Virus record (IMG/VR): IMGVR_UViG_3300033146_002345
Location: 1-20,435 of that record
DNA length: 20,435 nt
Direction: 5' to 3' (one strand)
Source: a virus
Position numbers and translations under genes: made by a program. Shown here piece after piece: positions 14,652 to 20,435 of the stretch. The notes under the pieces are model-generated. The model searched no databases, was not told the DNA's origin, and saw nothing but the letters and a program-made list of their open reading frames with translations. The stretch's first letter is position 1. Each line of letters opens with the position of its first letter.

Positions 14652-14912
14652 TTAAAACTTAAACTTTAACTTAATACCTACTTTTACTTCTCTATTAAGA
14701 TTTAATACCCCAGTAAAATTTTTTATTTTAACAGTTAATTTTCTACGCCTTAATTTTAGTTTAATATCTATATCGAACATTCTGAAGTTAAATCTTACTA
14801 AGGCTAAAATCATGTTTTTACTTCTTTTTACTTCTTTTGTGCTTTGCAGCTTAAAATTCGACTCTAATTCTCTTTGAGTTAATTCTTTATTTATTAATAT
14901 TATATTATCCAT
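14652..14912 (-). CDS. Small basic beta-rich protein, unknown
   Basis: This 86-residue protein starts at an ATG preceded by GAGGG and about 25 bases after a promoter candidate. The first half is helix-like and polar (NKELTQRELESNFKLQST). The second half alternates basic and hydrophobic residues (FDIDIKLKLRRRKLTVKIKN, then LNREVKVGIKLKFKF), consistent with amphipathic beta strands, and is strongly positively charged. It could be a nucleic-acid-binding or virion protein. No family is recognised. It is separated from the portal by its own intergenic promoter. Confidence 0.55.
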   Translation of the reverse strand: MDNIILINKELTQRELESNFKLQSTKEVKRSKNMILALVRFNFRMFDIDIKLKLRRRKLTVKIKNFTGVLNLNREVKVGIKLKFKF

Positions 14913-14936
14913 ATTACCCTCTTTAGTTAGAGATAA

Positions 14937-14964
14937 AATATAAGAATAATATTAGTTAAGTCAA
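14937..14964 (-). promoter_or_regulatory. Promoter upstream of the 86-residue gene
   Basis: TTGACT (14959-14964) and TATATT (14937-14942) are 16 bases apart on the minus strand, just after the hairpin that closes the accessory region. The predicted start is near 14930, about 18 bases before the ATG at 14912. The -35 sequence is identical to that of the portal promoter. Confidence 0.6.
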
Positions 14965-15040
14965 TGAAAATAGAGTGTTGTGCTTGAGGTGTCTTGGATT
15001 TTCTAATGTTAAGGTTGTTTGGATAGGTTTATAAAGAAGT

Positions 15041-15063
15041 AACCCCTTTGTAATAAAGGGGTT
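15041..15063 (-). terminator. Hairpin terminator after the coiled-coil gene
   Basis: A 9-bp perfect stem (AACCCCTTT at 15041-15049 with AAAGGGGTT at 15055-15063) and a 5-base loop follow the end of the coiled-coil gene within 10 bases. On the transcribed strand the tail is ACTTCTTTATAAA, moderately U-rich. It sits between two transcription units, with a promoter just beyond it. It probably separates the accessory genes from the structural operon. Confidence 0.72.
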
Positions 15064-15067
15064 ATAA

Positions 15068-15496
15068 TTAATCATTATGTTTATATTGTACTAAGGATAC
15101 TCCAGATAAATCTTTTAAGTTTTTTAACGCCGAATCGTAAGTATTTTTAAACCTTTGTAAATTGTGGGTATTTACCTCGAATTGTGTATCTACCAGAGTA
15201 CCTAGAGTTATTATTGCACCCTTTAAATTATCTGCTATTTTTTGAGTTTTATAATAAGACTGTTGTAGATTACTTTTGGCTTCCTTTAAATCTTTTAACT
15301 CGTGTCTAAGGACACGAAGTTTACTTTCGTTTCTAATTTTAAGCATATCTTCGTGTTCTCTGTGTTTGTGGTTTAATTCTGCCACTTCTTCTTCGTACCT
15401 TTTATTTAATAACTTTTTTGTATCCTCTACTGCTAATTTTACTAGAAGCTTAGTTTTATCTTTTGTTACTTTAAGTCTTAGTTTTCTAGCTAACAT
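15068..15496 (-). CDS. Coiled-coil protein, unknown
   Basis: This 142-residue protein is helical throughout, with a strongly basic N-terminus (MLARKLRLKVTKDKTKLLVK) and a long central coiled coil rich in Glu, Lys, His and Arg (EEEVAELNHKHREHEDMLKI). The C-terminal 40 residues (FKNTYDSALKNLKDLSGVSL) look like another helix. It overlaps the end of the membrane protein gene by 11 bases, so the two are translationally coupled and may act together at the membrane. No catalytic motif is visible. A hairpin terminator follows. A lysis-related role is possible but unproven. Confidence 0.6.
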   Translation of the reverse strand: MLARKLRLKVTKDKTKLLVKLAVEDTKKLLNKRYEEEVAELNHKHREHEDMLKIRNESKLRVLRHELKDLKEAKSNLQQSYYKTQKIADNLKGAIITLGTLVDTQFEVNTHNLQRFKNTYDSALKNLKDLSGVSLVQYKHND

Positions 15497-15743
15497 TCTT
15501 GCCCGCCTTTTTCTTATTTTGAGACTTATTTACACTTTTTAAATCGCTTCGGTATAATTTTTCTGCTTTCTCGAAGGACTGTTCTTTCCAACTTTTAACT
15601 TTTAAATTCTTTAAAAAATAAGTTATAATCAAACTTGGGTAAACCCAAGTTACCCATTTTAAAAAGAAAGCGGAAGTTGTAAGTTCTTTATTTGTAAGAT
15701 AAATAATAAAACTAACGATTAAAGTTGTTAATAAATAAAACAT
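15486..15743 (-). CDS. Small membrane protein with two predicted helices
   Basis: This 85-residue protein has two hydrophobic segments, about residues 2-17 (FYLLTTLIVSFIIYL) and 26-44 (FFLKWVTWVYPSLIITYFL), followed by a positively charged cytoplasmic-type tail (KVKSWKEQSFEKAEKLYRSD). Size and topology fit a holin-like or other small phage membrane protein, but no endolysin gene is adjacent. It is coupled to the downstream coiled-coil gene by overlap. The start follows AGGAGAAAATT. The hydrophobic segments are clear; the lysis role is speculation. Confidence 0.6.
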   Translation of the reverse strand: MFYLLTTLIVSFIIYLTNKELTTSAFFLKWVTWVYPSLIITYFLKNLKVKSWKEQSFEKAEKLYRSDLKSVNKSQNKKKAGKNVS

Positions 15744-15782
15744 AATTTTCTCCTATTTTTAAAGTGTATAAATCTAAACTAA

Positions 15783-15902
15783 CTAAGTTTTTACAACTTC
15801 TATTACTTGGTTATCTACTTCTCTTAAAGCTTCTTTACCTCCATACTTTTTAGCTACTTCTAAAACATCTTATGCGAATTGTTCAAATTGTCGCTTAATA
15901 CC
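15783..15902 (-). pseudogene. Decayed gene fragment with an in-frame stop
   Basis: Between the methyltransferase and the membrane protein, one frame reads GIKRQFEQFA, stop, then DVLEVAKKYGGKEALREVDN and QVIEVVKT before a second stop. The codon pattern and helix-like sequence on both sides of the TAA (15870-15872) look like the C-terminal end of a former gene with a nonsense codon. No start codon or ribosome binding site is present, and the upstream part is missing. The remnant probably marks the edge of a replacement that brought in the methyltransferase. Confidence 0.5.
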
Positions 15903-15924
15903 TTATATATTGTTGTAGGGGGTG

Positions 15925-16866
15925 TTATTTCTTCAATATGTGTAAATACTCTTCTGTTTTATTTGCTTTATAATTTCTATTCTCATCCTTATCTGCTTTA
16001 AAACGTTGATAATTTATTGTAGCAATATCATATTTCCCGTATTTAGACATTATTATTTTTACATCTTCAACAGACATTAATCCTTCTTTTAATACATAGT
16101 TTTTACTGCAATATCTTGATTTTTGATAATTTGGCAAACCCGTTTTGCCTTTTGGACTAAACTCTTTATATCTTGCAATCGTATTTAACATATGATAATT
16201 AGAACCATATTGTCGAGCATTATATGGTGGGTCTAAATACAGAATGTCTCCACTTACTTCTTTAATTAATTTATTGCTGTCTTTGTTAAATACTAAATGT
16301 TCCTTGTCATTAATTCCAAAATTTGCAGGTTGTAATATAAGTTCTTTTTGTGCAGACTTTTTAAGATGTTTTAAAAATGCACTATAAACAGCAGCTGTAT
16401 TTGCAACTTTATCTGAACTTTCTAATAAACTAGCTAAAAGAAAATAATACTGATTGGAATTTATATAGTTTATGGTCTTCCATTCTTCAATTTGCTGTCT
16501 AATTGTATCAATTTTTTTACCATTGTTGTCAGAGAAATATTGCCGACCACTACCACTGCCTAAACAATAGTTTTTATAAATAAAACCATTTTTAATTAGA
16601 GGCAATTGATTTAATTCTTCAATTAACTCTTCTTGATTTTTTAATTTGTAATGATTTTCGATGTAATTTTTATTTAAAACAAAGCTATAATATTCAAAAT
16701 CATTTGAAATCACTTGTTTAACTTCTTGTTTAAAGTTTCTTCCAACAATTCCTGTGCCAGCAAAAATATCGCAAAATATTTTATCTGACAAATCATTTCC
16801 TACAACTGAATAGATTGTTGATTTAATAAAATTTGATAATTTTAGTTTTGACCCTATATAATTCAT
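15925..16866 (-). CDS. Orphan adenine-N6 DNA methyltransferase, D12 alpha class
   Basis: This 313-residue protein transfers a methyl group from S-adenosylmethionine to adenine in DNA. It starts with MNYIGSKLKL (motif X), then DIFAGTGIVG at 33-42 (SAM-binding motif I), a long variable region that should hold target recognition, and LDPPYNARQYGSNYHMLNTI starting at about 211 (catalytic motif IV DPPY at 212-215). The motif order places it in the alpha group, as in Dam. The sequence after DPPYN resembles Type II enzymes of the NlaIII/FokI methylase kind in my recollection, so the target site is not assigned. No endonuclease is adjacent. It may protect phage DNA from host restriction. Start overlap with the broken gene upstream is TAATATG. 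Confidence 0.88.
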   Translation of the reverse strand: MNYIGSKLKLSNFIKSTIYSVVGNDLSDKIFCDIFAGTGIVGRNFKQEVKQVISNDFEYYSFVLNKNYIENHYKLKNQEELIEELNQLPLIKNGFIYKNYCLGSGSGRQYFSDNNGKKIDTIRQQIEEWKTINYINSNQYYFLLASLLESSDKVANTAAVYSAFLKHLKKSAQKELILQPANFGINDKEHLVFNKDSNKLIKEVSGDILYLDPPYNARQYGSNYHMLNTIARYKEFSPKGKTGLPNYQKSRYCSKNYVLKEGLMSVEDVKIIMSKYGKYDIATINYQRFKADKDENRNYKANKTEEYLHILKK

Positions 16867-16867
16867 A

Positions 16868-17144
16868 TTAGTATGTTTCCTCGTTAAATGTTATTGTTAG
16901 GTTATTGCAATTTATACTAAATTCAACATATCTTAGTGGTAAAATATTATTAGTCATATTGAAAGTTCTGAATGCATTAACTAAGCCATGATATTCTATT
17001 GTCGTTTTATCTGTTATTTCTCTTGAAATAATCTTTGGCTCAATATCAGATTGGTGCTTCTTTTACTTTAAAAACACCTAAAAACTTTTTTTCTCTAATT
17101 CCTTTTTGAAAATTTTGTTGTAAATAAAATCCTACTACCTTCAT
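16868..17144 (-). pseudogene. Frame-broken small gene upstream of the methyltransferase
   Basis: An ATG at 17142-17144, with GGAGGT at good spacing, opens a frame of 32 residues (MKVVGFYLQQNFQKGIREKK to EAPI) ending in TGA at 17046-17048. The +1 frame continues without a break for about 60 residues (SDIEPKIISREITDKTTIEY onwards) and ends in TAA directly before the methyltransferase ATG. The two frames overlap only at 17046-17062, so the break lies in or near ACCAATC. A one-base insertion would explain it. The reconstructed product is about 91 residues and not recognised. This site does not offer good tRNA re-pairing, so mutation or sequencing error is more likely than programmed shifting. Confidence 0.6.
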
Positions 17145-17154
17145 CTAATACCTC

Positions 17155-17349
17155 CTATACAATTTCTACATATTCACCTATAATACTTAAAGCTTCTTGG
17201 TAACTTCTTGATGAAGTTACCTCAGCTACCATTTCTTTTGCTTCTGTTGAAAAACCCTTCCTCTTTAATTCTTTACTTGCTATACCCATTAAATTAAATA
17301 TATTGCCATTCTCACCTAATAAACTAACTTCGATTCCTGTTTGTTTCAT
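17155..17349 (-). CDS. Small conserved-type phage protein, unknown function
   Basis: The 64-residue protein has the pattern of a small protein found in many phages: an N-terminal strand (GIEVSLLGENGNIFNLMGIA) with NGNxFNLMG, a helix (KELKRKGFSTEAKEMVAEV), a SRSYQEALSIIGEY segment and a C-terminal strand ending VEIV. The family typically reads xGxDGNAFxIIG...YDHLLQ...W/Y-VE, and a role is not established. The ATG follows AGGAGAAATAG and abuts the stop of the preceding gene. The next gene's ribosome binding site overlaps its own stop codon. Confidence 0.65.
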   Translation of the reverse strand: MKQTGIEVSLLGENGNIFNLMGIASKELKRKGFSTEAKEMVAEVTSSRSYQEALSIIGEYVEIV

Positions 17350-17562
17350 CTATTTCTCCTTATAAGCATTTTTCCAGTTAACTTTTTTTCCGTGCTCTTT
17401 TTCATACTTCTCTCTAAGAACTGGTAAACCTGCAATCAATAATCTTCTTGCAGTTGCAGCTAAATATCTTTCATCTAAACTTGCTAACTCTTCTATATCT
17501 TCTTTTAAAGATAATTCTATAGGTACTCCTATAATCTTCTTAACTTCTACTGTTTTAAGCAT
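17350..17562 (-). CDS. Small ribbon-helix-helix-like protein
   Basis: This 70-residue protein has a short N-terminal strand (VEVKKIIGVPIELSL) followed by two helices (KEDIEELASLDERYLAATAR, RLLIAGLPVLREKYEKEHG). The order strand-helix-helix and the pattern LA-x-ARRLL resemble Arc/CopG-type DNA-binding proteins, but the strand is not classical and the C-terminus is longer than the core. It may regulate the operon in which it lies, which includes the methyltransferase region. AGGAGAAAATT precedes its ATG. It is directly coupled to the next gene. The regulator call is an inference. Confidence 0.5.
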   Translation of the reverse strand: MLKTVEVKKIIGVPIELSLKEDIEELASLDERYLAATARRLLIAGLPVLREKYEKEHGKKVNWKNAYKEK

Positions 17563-17591
17563 AATTTTCTCCTAGTTTATTTTATAATCTT

Positions 17592-18560
17592 TTAAATTAA
17601 AACTGTTAAACCGTTTAAACTACCTGCTGTTTTTACTGCTGTTGAATATACTGTTTCTAAATCTTCTTCTAATACCTTATACCTCCTTATAAGTAGTTGA
17701 TTAACTATAATTGTTGCTTTCATTAAATTATTTTTTTCTCTCATTTCTTCTGTAACTATTATAGTTACTTTTTTGCCGTTTAGTAGGGTAAACTTACTAA
17801 CTAGTACATCCTCTTGTTTACCTTCTGAATTAAAATCTCCTATAATTTCTACAGGGTCTAGTAATTGAACATCTTTGTGATAAATAAGTTCTAACCCTTC
17901 TTTAGTTAAGAAGTCTTTTAACTTACTTTCATCTGTGTATAAAAATACTTTTTCACCTTTTTTTAGTTGTGAAAAGGATAAGTATAATTTAGCATATTTT
18001 GGTGTCCCGGAATCTATTTCTTCTACAACATCATCTATTATTTCTTCTTCTAACTTTTTTACTCCTACTATAATATCTATTATTTCGTCTACTGTTTGAT
18101 TATCACTTTCTGATAAACCTGATTCTGCTCTTAATTTAGATTCTTTTTGAACTTTACGCTGCTTTTTTATATACTCTTTAAAACTTTCTACTTTAGTATT
18201 TAACGCTAGTGAATTCTTAGCTGCTGTTTTACTTAAATCTGTTAATAATATTCCAAGCATAGTTATCATTTCTGCATCTTCAATCATAAGTTGCACATTT
18301 AATTCATTTATTCTTTTATCATCAAATATACCTTTTAAATTAAACTTAGCCATTCCGTGAAATCTTCCTACATTAACATACAAAAAATTAACTAAGCTAT
18401 CTTTTGTGTATACATCTTTTTTATTAAAAGAAACTATAATTTTATAAGTATTTCCATCTCCTGGCTTATATATAGCATGAATAGATTCTCCTTCTGAGGT
18501 TAATTCTCTTCCTAAATCTTCTGTTAAGGTTACTTTTTTTAGAAGTTCATTCTTAGTCAT
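17592..18560 (-). CDS. Unknown accessory protein, 322 residues
   Basis: I do not recognise this protein. Residues 1-85 contain strand-rich sequence (GDGNTYKIIVSFNKKDVYTK) and FLYVNVGRFHGMAKFNLKG, followed by a helical part (QLMIEDAEMITMLGILLTDL) and a lysine-rich linker. Residues 155-185 are acidic (EEEIIDDVVEEIDSG). The C-terminal part has SFSQLKKGEKVFLYTDESKL and alternating strands near KVTIIVTEEMREKN. No membrane segment or catalytic motif stands out. The ATG is preceded by GGCGGAATAAG. It follows a leader with four tandem 8-bp repeats and a promoter candidate, so it may head its own transcription unit. Confidence 0.6.
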   Translation of the reverse strand: MTKNELLKKVTLTEDLGRELTSEGESIHAIYKPGDGNTYKIIVSFNKKDVYTKDSLVNFLYVNVGRFHGMAKFNLKGIFDDKRINELNVQLMIEDAEMITMLGILLTDLSKTAAKNSLALNTKVESFKEYIKKQRKVQKESKLRAESGLSESDNQTVDEIIDIIVGVKKLEEEIIDDVVEEIDSGTPKYAKLYLSFSQLKKGEKVFLYTDESKLKDFLTKEGLELIYHKDVQLLDPVEIIGDFNSEGKQEDVLVSKFTLLNGKKVTIIVTEEMREKNNLMKATIIVNQLLIRRYKVLEEDLETVYSTAVKTAGSLNGLTVLI

Positions 18561-18582
18561 CTTATTCCGCCTTTGTTTAGTT

Positions 18583-18614
18583 TTATTTAATTATTTAATT
18601 ATTTAATTATTTAA
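18583..18614. repeat. Four tandem copies of an 8-bp repeat (TTATTTAA)
   Basis: Four perfect head-to-tail copies of TTATTTAA occupy 32 bases between a promoter candidate and the ribosome binding site of the 322-residue gene. They would form part of its 5' leader. The unit is AT-only. Such runs can change copy number by polymerase slippage. Confidence 0.85.
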
Positions 18615-18632
18615 TGTTTTAGTTATGATATA

Positions 18633-18662
18633 AATATAATAAAAATAGTGTTAAACTGTAAA
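18633..18662 (-). promoter_or_regulatory. Promoter candidate for the 322-residue gene
   Basis: On the minus strand TTTACA (18657-18662) and TATATT (18633-18638) are 18 bases apart; a 17-base alternative uses TTATAT. It lies in the 130-base gap upstream of the 322-residue gene and just before the tandem repeats. The surrounding DNA is very AT-rich, so chance matches are possible. Confidence 0.45.
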
Positions 18663-18690
18663 ATATCTTTATTTATTTTTATTTAAACTA

Positions 18691-19068
18691 TTAACCTTCT
18701 ACATCTATTGTTTTATAGGATTTATCTATATCGTAATCAGTTGTTTGTAAGTCTAGTATAAAATCTTTTTCTATATACTCACTTTTAATAAAAGAGTGAA
18801 CTAAAACTTTTAATGCTTCTTCATTTTGTTTCCTGTTATCATTATTCCTGCTCATTATACACATTGCTAACCAGTCGAATATCCTAAATTGTGCTACAGT
18901 TAAATCGAAAACAGTTTGTTTCATCCATGTAGTAGTTGCACCGAAAAATTCCATAGTTCCTATTACTGTTGCTAAATCTTCTTTTGTTAATGAATTAGCT
19001 AACCCTTTTTCTGCTGGCATAACTTTTCTTCCTTCTTCTAACATCTTATTCCATAAAATAGCATTCAT
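18691..19068 (-). CDS. Unknown small accessory protein, 125 residues
   Basis: I do not recognise a family. The protein is mostly helical: MNAILWNKMLEEGRKVMP, LTKEDLATVIGTMEFFGATT, TVAQFRIFDWLAMCIMSRNN, and a final segment with FIKSEYIEKDFILDLQTTDY. It carries four Trp or Phe clusters and no charged low-complexity parts. It starts just after the pentapeptide gene (TAATATG), with a weak ribosome binding site, so it is likely coupled to that gene. The context is accessory, and the function is not inferable from sequence. Confidence 0.6.
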   Translation of the reverse strand: MNAILWNKMLEEGRKVMPAEKGLANSLTKEDLATVIGTMEFFGATTTWMKQTVFDLTVAQFRIFDWLAMCIMSRNNDNRKQNEEALKVLVHSFIKSEYIEKDFILDLQTTDYDIDKSYKTIDVEG

Positions 19069-19069
19069 A

Positions 19070-20257
19070 TTAAATTACCCCCGGGAAGTTGTTTTCTACT
19101 AATTCTGTACTATAACTTGCTGCTACTAAAATACCTTTAAATACTGTTGTTACTTCTTCTATCGTACTTTCTCCGCTTATTTCTGCTTGAACTATTTTAT
19201 CTTTATGTTCGTATCTAAGTGTTAGTACACCGTAATCTTGTTCACCCTTTATCCAAGGTCTATCTGGTTTATCACGCCAATCGCAGTCTTTTTTATTTTT
19301 AACCTTCTTGTCTCCTTGTGAGTTTATAGGCATTATTTTTAAGTCTTTTTTAGACTTAATTATATTTCGTTCATCTAATTTAATAGAAAAATCATCTTGG
19401 AATTTACGTTGAATTTCGTGCCCTTTCCCTAAATTTTTAGCTACTAATAGGATTACGTCCTTATACATTTTCAACCAACTACCCCCATTTAATGCTATTT
19501 TTTCAGCTTGTGCCTCTGTTAAGTTCTCCCACCACCTCACAGATTGGAGTTGACACCCTACCCTTATTTTGTTGGACCAAATGTCGCAAGCGTACTCTCC
19601 TAAGTGTAATTTTGCAAAAGCTGCATTCCGTAAATTAGCGTTCCGTAAATCAGCATTCTGTAAATTAGCATTCTGTAAATTAGCATTTTGTAAATCTGCA
19701 TTCTGTAAATCAGCATACTGTAAATTAGTGTCACGCAAATCAGCATTCTGTAAATTAGCATCTTGTAAATTAGCATTCTGTAAATCTGCATTCTGTAAAT
19801 CAGCATACTGTAAATTAGCGTTCCGTAAATCAGCATCACGCAAATCAGCATACTGTAAATCAGCATTCTGTAAATCAGCATTCTGTAAATTAGCATTCTG
19901 TAAATTAGCATTTTGTAAATCAACATACTGTAAATCAGCATTCTGTAAATCAGCATTCTGTAAATTAGTATCACGCAAATCAGCATTCTGTAAATCAGCA
20001 TTATATAAATCAGCGTCCTGTAAATTAGCGTTCCGTAAATCAGCATTCTGTAAATTAGCGTCCTGTAAATTAGTATCACGCAAATCAACATCACGCAAAT
20101 CAGCATACTGTAAATCAGCATTCTGTAAATCAACATTCTGTAAATTAGTGTCACGCAAATCAGCATTCTGTAAATTAGCTTTTTTGCCTTTTTCTCCCTT
20201 CATTAGCCATTTTTTATGCTCTTTTAGAATAATGTCCAATTTATCTTTCTTCATCAT
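19070..20257 (-). CDS. Pentapeptide repeat protein with a conserved-type C-terminal part
   Basis: This 395-residue protein contains 37 consecutive pentapeptides of the type A(D/N)LQN or A(D/N)LRD, about residues 27-211, which should form a right-handed four-sided beta helix. The N-terminus (KEHKKWLMKGEKGKK) is a short helix and basic stretch often found in phage pentapeptide proteins. After the repeats comes HLGEYACDIW and GCQLQSVRWWENLTE (about 215-250), also typical of phage members, followed by a Lys-rich linker and about 85 residues (DYGVLTLRYEHKDKIVQAEI and so on) not recognised. Repeat proteins of this family can mimic DNA or scaffold proteins; no role is proven here. The ATG is doubled; the first follows GAGGAGAAT. 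Confidence 0.82.
   Translation of the reverse strand: MMKKDKLDIILKEHKKWLMKGEKGKKANLQNADLRDTNLQNVDLQNADLQYADLRDVDLRDTNLQDANLQNADLRNANLQDADLYNADLQNADLRDTNLQNADLQNADLQYVDLQNANLQNANLQNADLQNADLQYADLRDADLRNANLQYADLQNADLQNANLQDANLQNADLRDTNLQYADLQNADLQNANLQNANLQNADLRNANLRNAAFAKLHLGEYACDIWSNKIRVGCQLQSVRWWENLTEAQAEKIALNGGSWLKMYKDVILLVAKNLGKGHEIQRKFQDDFSIKLDERNIIKSKKDLKIMPINSQGDKKVKNKKDCDWRDKPDRPWIKGEQDYGVLTLRYEHKDKIVQAEISGESTIEEVTTVFKGILVAASYSTELVENNFPGVI
19625..20179 (-). repeat. 37-unit 15-bp coding repeat array
   Basis: The pentapeptides are encoded by near-identical 15-bp units, roughly tgtaaatcagcattc on the plus strand, with a few variants (cacgc, taccg-like, tactg). The DNA is more uniform than the protein requires, suggesting that units have expanded or been homogenised by recombination or slippage. 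It is an open coding array, not a CRISPR: there are no unique spacers. Confidence 0.85.
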
Positions 20258-20278
20258 ATTCTCCTCATGAATTTTCTC

Positions 20279-20435
20279 TTAGTTGATTTCCTGTAATAAA
20301 TTTTCCATCAATTCAGGATTACTAAACTTATCTCCAACTATTGCAACATCCATAAAAACATCTGTAATAGGTGGCTCAATATATTCACTTCTATTTTTTA
20401 ATATTATCCTGCTACCGTCCCAGCTTAATATCCAA
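20279..20435 (-). CDS. Partial unknown gene, C-terminal 51 residues
   Basis: Only the end of this gene is in the window. The visible residues run WILSWDGSRIILKNRSEYIE, then PPITDVFMDVAIVGDKFSN and a helix PELMENLLQEIN, followed by TAA. The next gene starts 22 bases on with GAGGAG between, so they share an operon. The N-terminus and function lie beyond the right edge. I do not recognise the sequence. Confidence 0.7.
   Translation of the reverse strand, partial: WILSWDGSRIILKNRSEYIEPPITDVFMDVAIVGDKFSNPELMENLLQEIN

Noticed and set aside
15486-15743. Holin assignment for the two-helix membrane protein
   Set aside because: Topology fits, but no endolysin or spanin is adjacent, and many small phage membrane proteins look alike.
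18616-18700. Imperfect inverted repeat (AATAGTTTAAA with TTTAACACTATT) as a terminator
   Set aside because: The arms are AT-only apart from a few bases, mismatched and 20 or more bases apart, so stability would be low.
19625-20179. Regular short repeats suggestive of a CRISPR array
   Set aside because: Units are contiguous 15-mers with no spacers, and they encode perfect pentapeptides.
19569-20270. Long plus-strand open frame across the pentapeptide array, and another minus-strand frame rich in Met-Leu-Ile repeats
   Set aside because: Both are by-products of the 15-bp coding repeat: a repeat unit free of stops in one frame is free of stops in all its copies. They lack ribosome binding sites and their composition (Cys-Lys-Ser or Ile-Tyr-Arg runs) is implausible.
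19070-20435. Possible paralogy between the C-terminus of the pentapeptide protein and the partial gene at the right edge
   Set aside because: Only scattered matches (a T-x-VF, then EL-x-EN) are visible, too weak without the missing N-terminus.

Overview
The window looks like part of the genome of a low-GC tailed bacteriophage or prophage with a contractile (myovirus-type) tail. Every supportable gene lies on the minus strand, so transcription runs from base 20435 towards base 1. Purine-rich AGGAG-type ribosome binding sites, start/stop overlaps and short gaps indicate long polycistronic units. Base composition and ribosome binding sites would fit a Bacillota or Fusobacteriota host, but nothing here fixes the host. 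No tRNA, integrase, terminase or CRISPR array was seen.

Upstream accessory region (about 20435-15068): the C-terminal end of an unknown gene, a protein with 37 pentapeptide repeats, two unknown proteins separated by a promoter candidate and a four-copy 8-bp tandem repeat, a small ribbon-helix-helix-like protein, and a small protein of a common phage type. Next come a frame-broken gene, an orphan adenine-N6 DNA methyltransferase, a decayed gene remnant, a two-helix membrane protein and a coiled-coil protein. A 9-bp-stem hairpin at 15041-15063 closes this region.

Structural operon (about 14964 to 1): two TTGACT-type promoters, one before an 86-residue protein and a near-consensus one before the portal gene. 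Between the portal and the head morphogenesis gene lies an unusual 4.8-kb block of fibre-like and beta-rich proteins, with a permuted papain-like (NlpC/P60-type) enzyme. Then come the SPP1 gp7/Mu F-like head protein, a coiled-coil protein, scaffold, N4-gp56-like major capsid protein, a small capsid-adjacent protein, four head-tail connector/neck/terminator genes, the tail sheath and the tail tube. The window ends in a tail assembly chaperone or T4 gp26-like gene.

The most notable signals are translational. The last gene ends on a canonical U UUU UUG slippery heptamer followed by its stop codon, with a -1 frame open to the window edge, as expected for a frameshifted tail assembly chaperone. 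A second structural-operon gene (10145-10514) is open across its full length only if the ribosome moves +1 at UUU UGA. The methyltransferase region is flanked by two decayed genes, which suggests recent gene exchange there.
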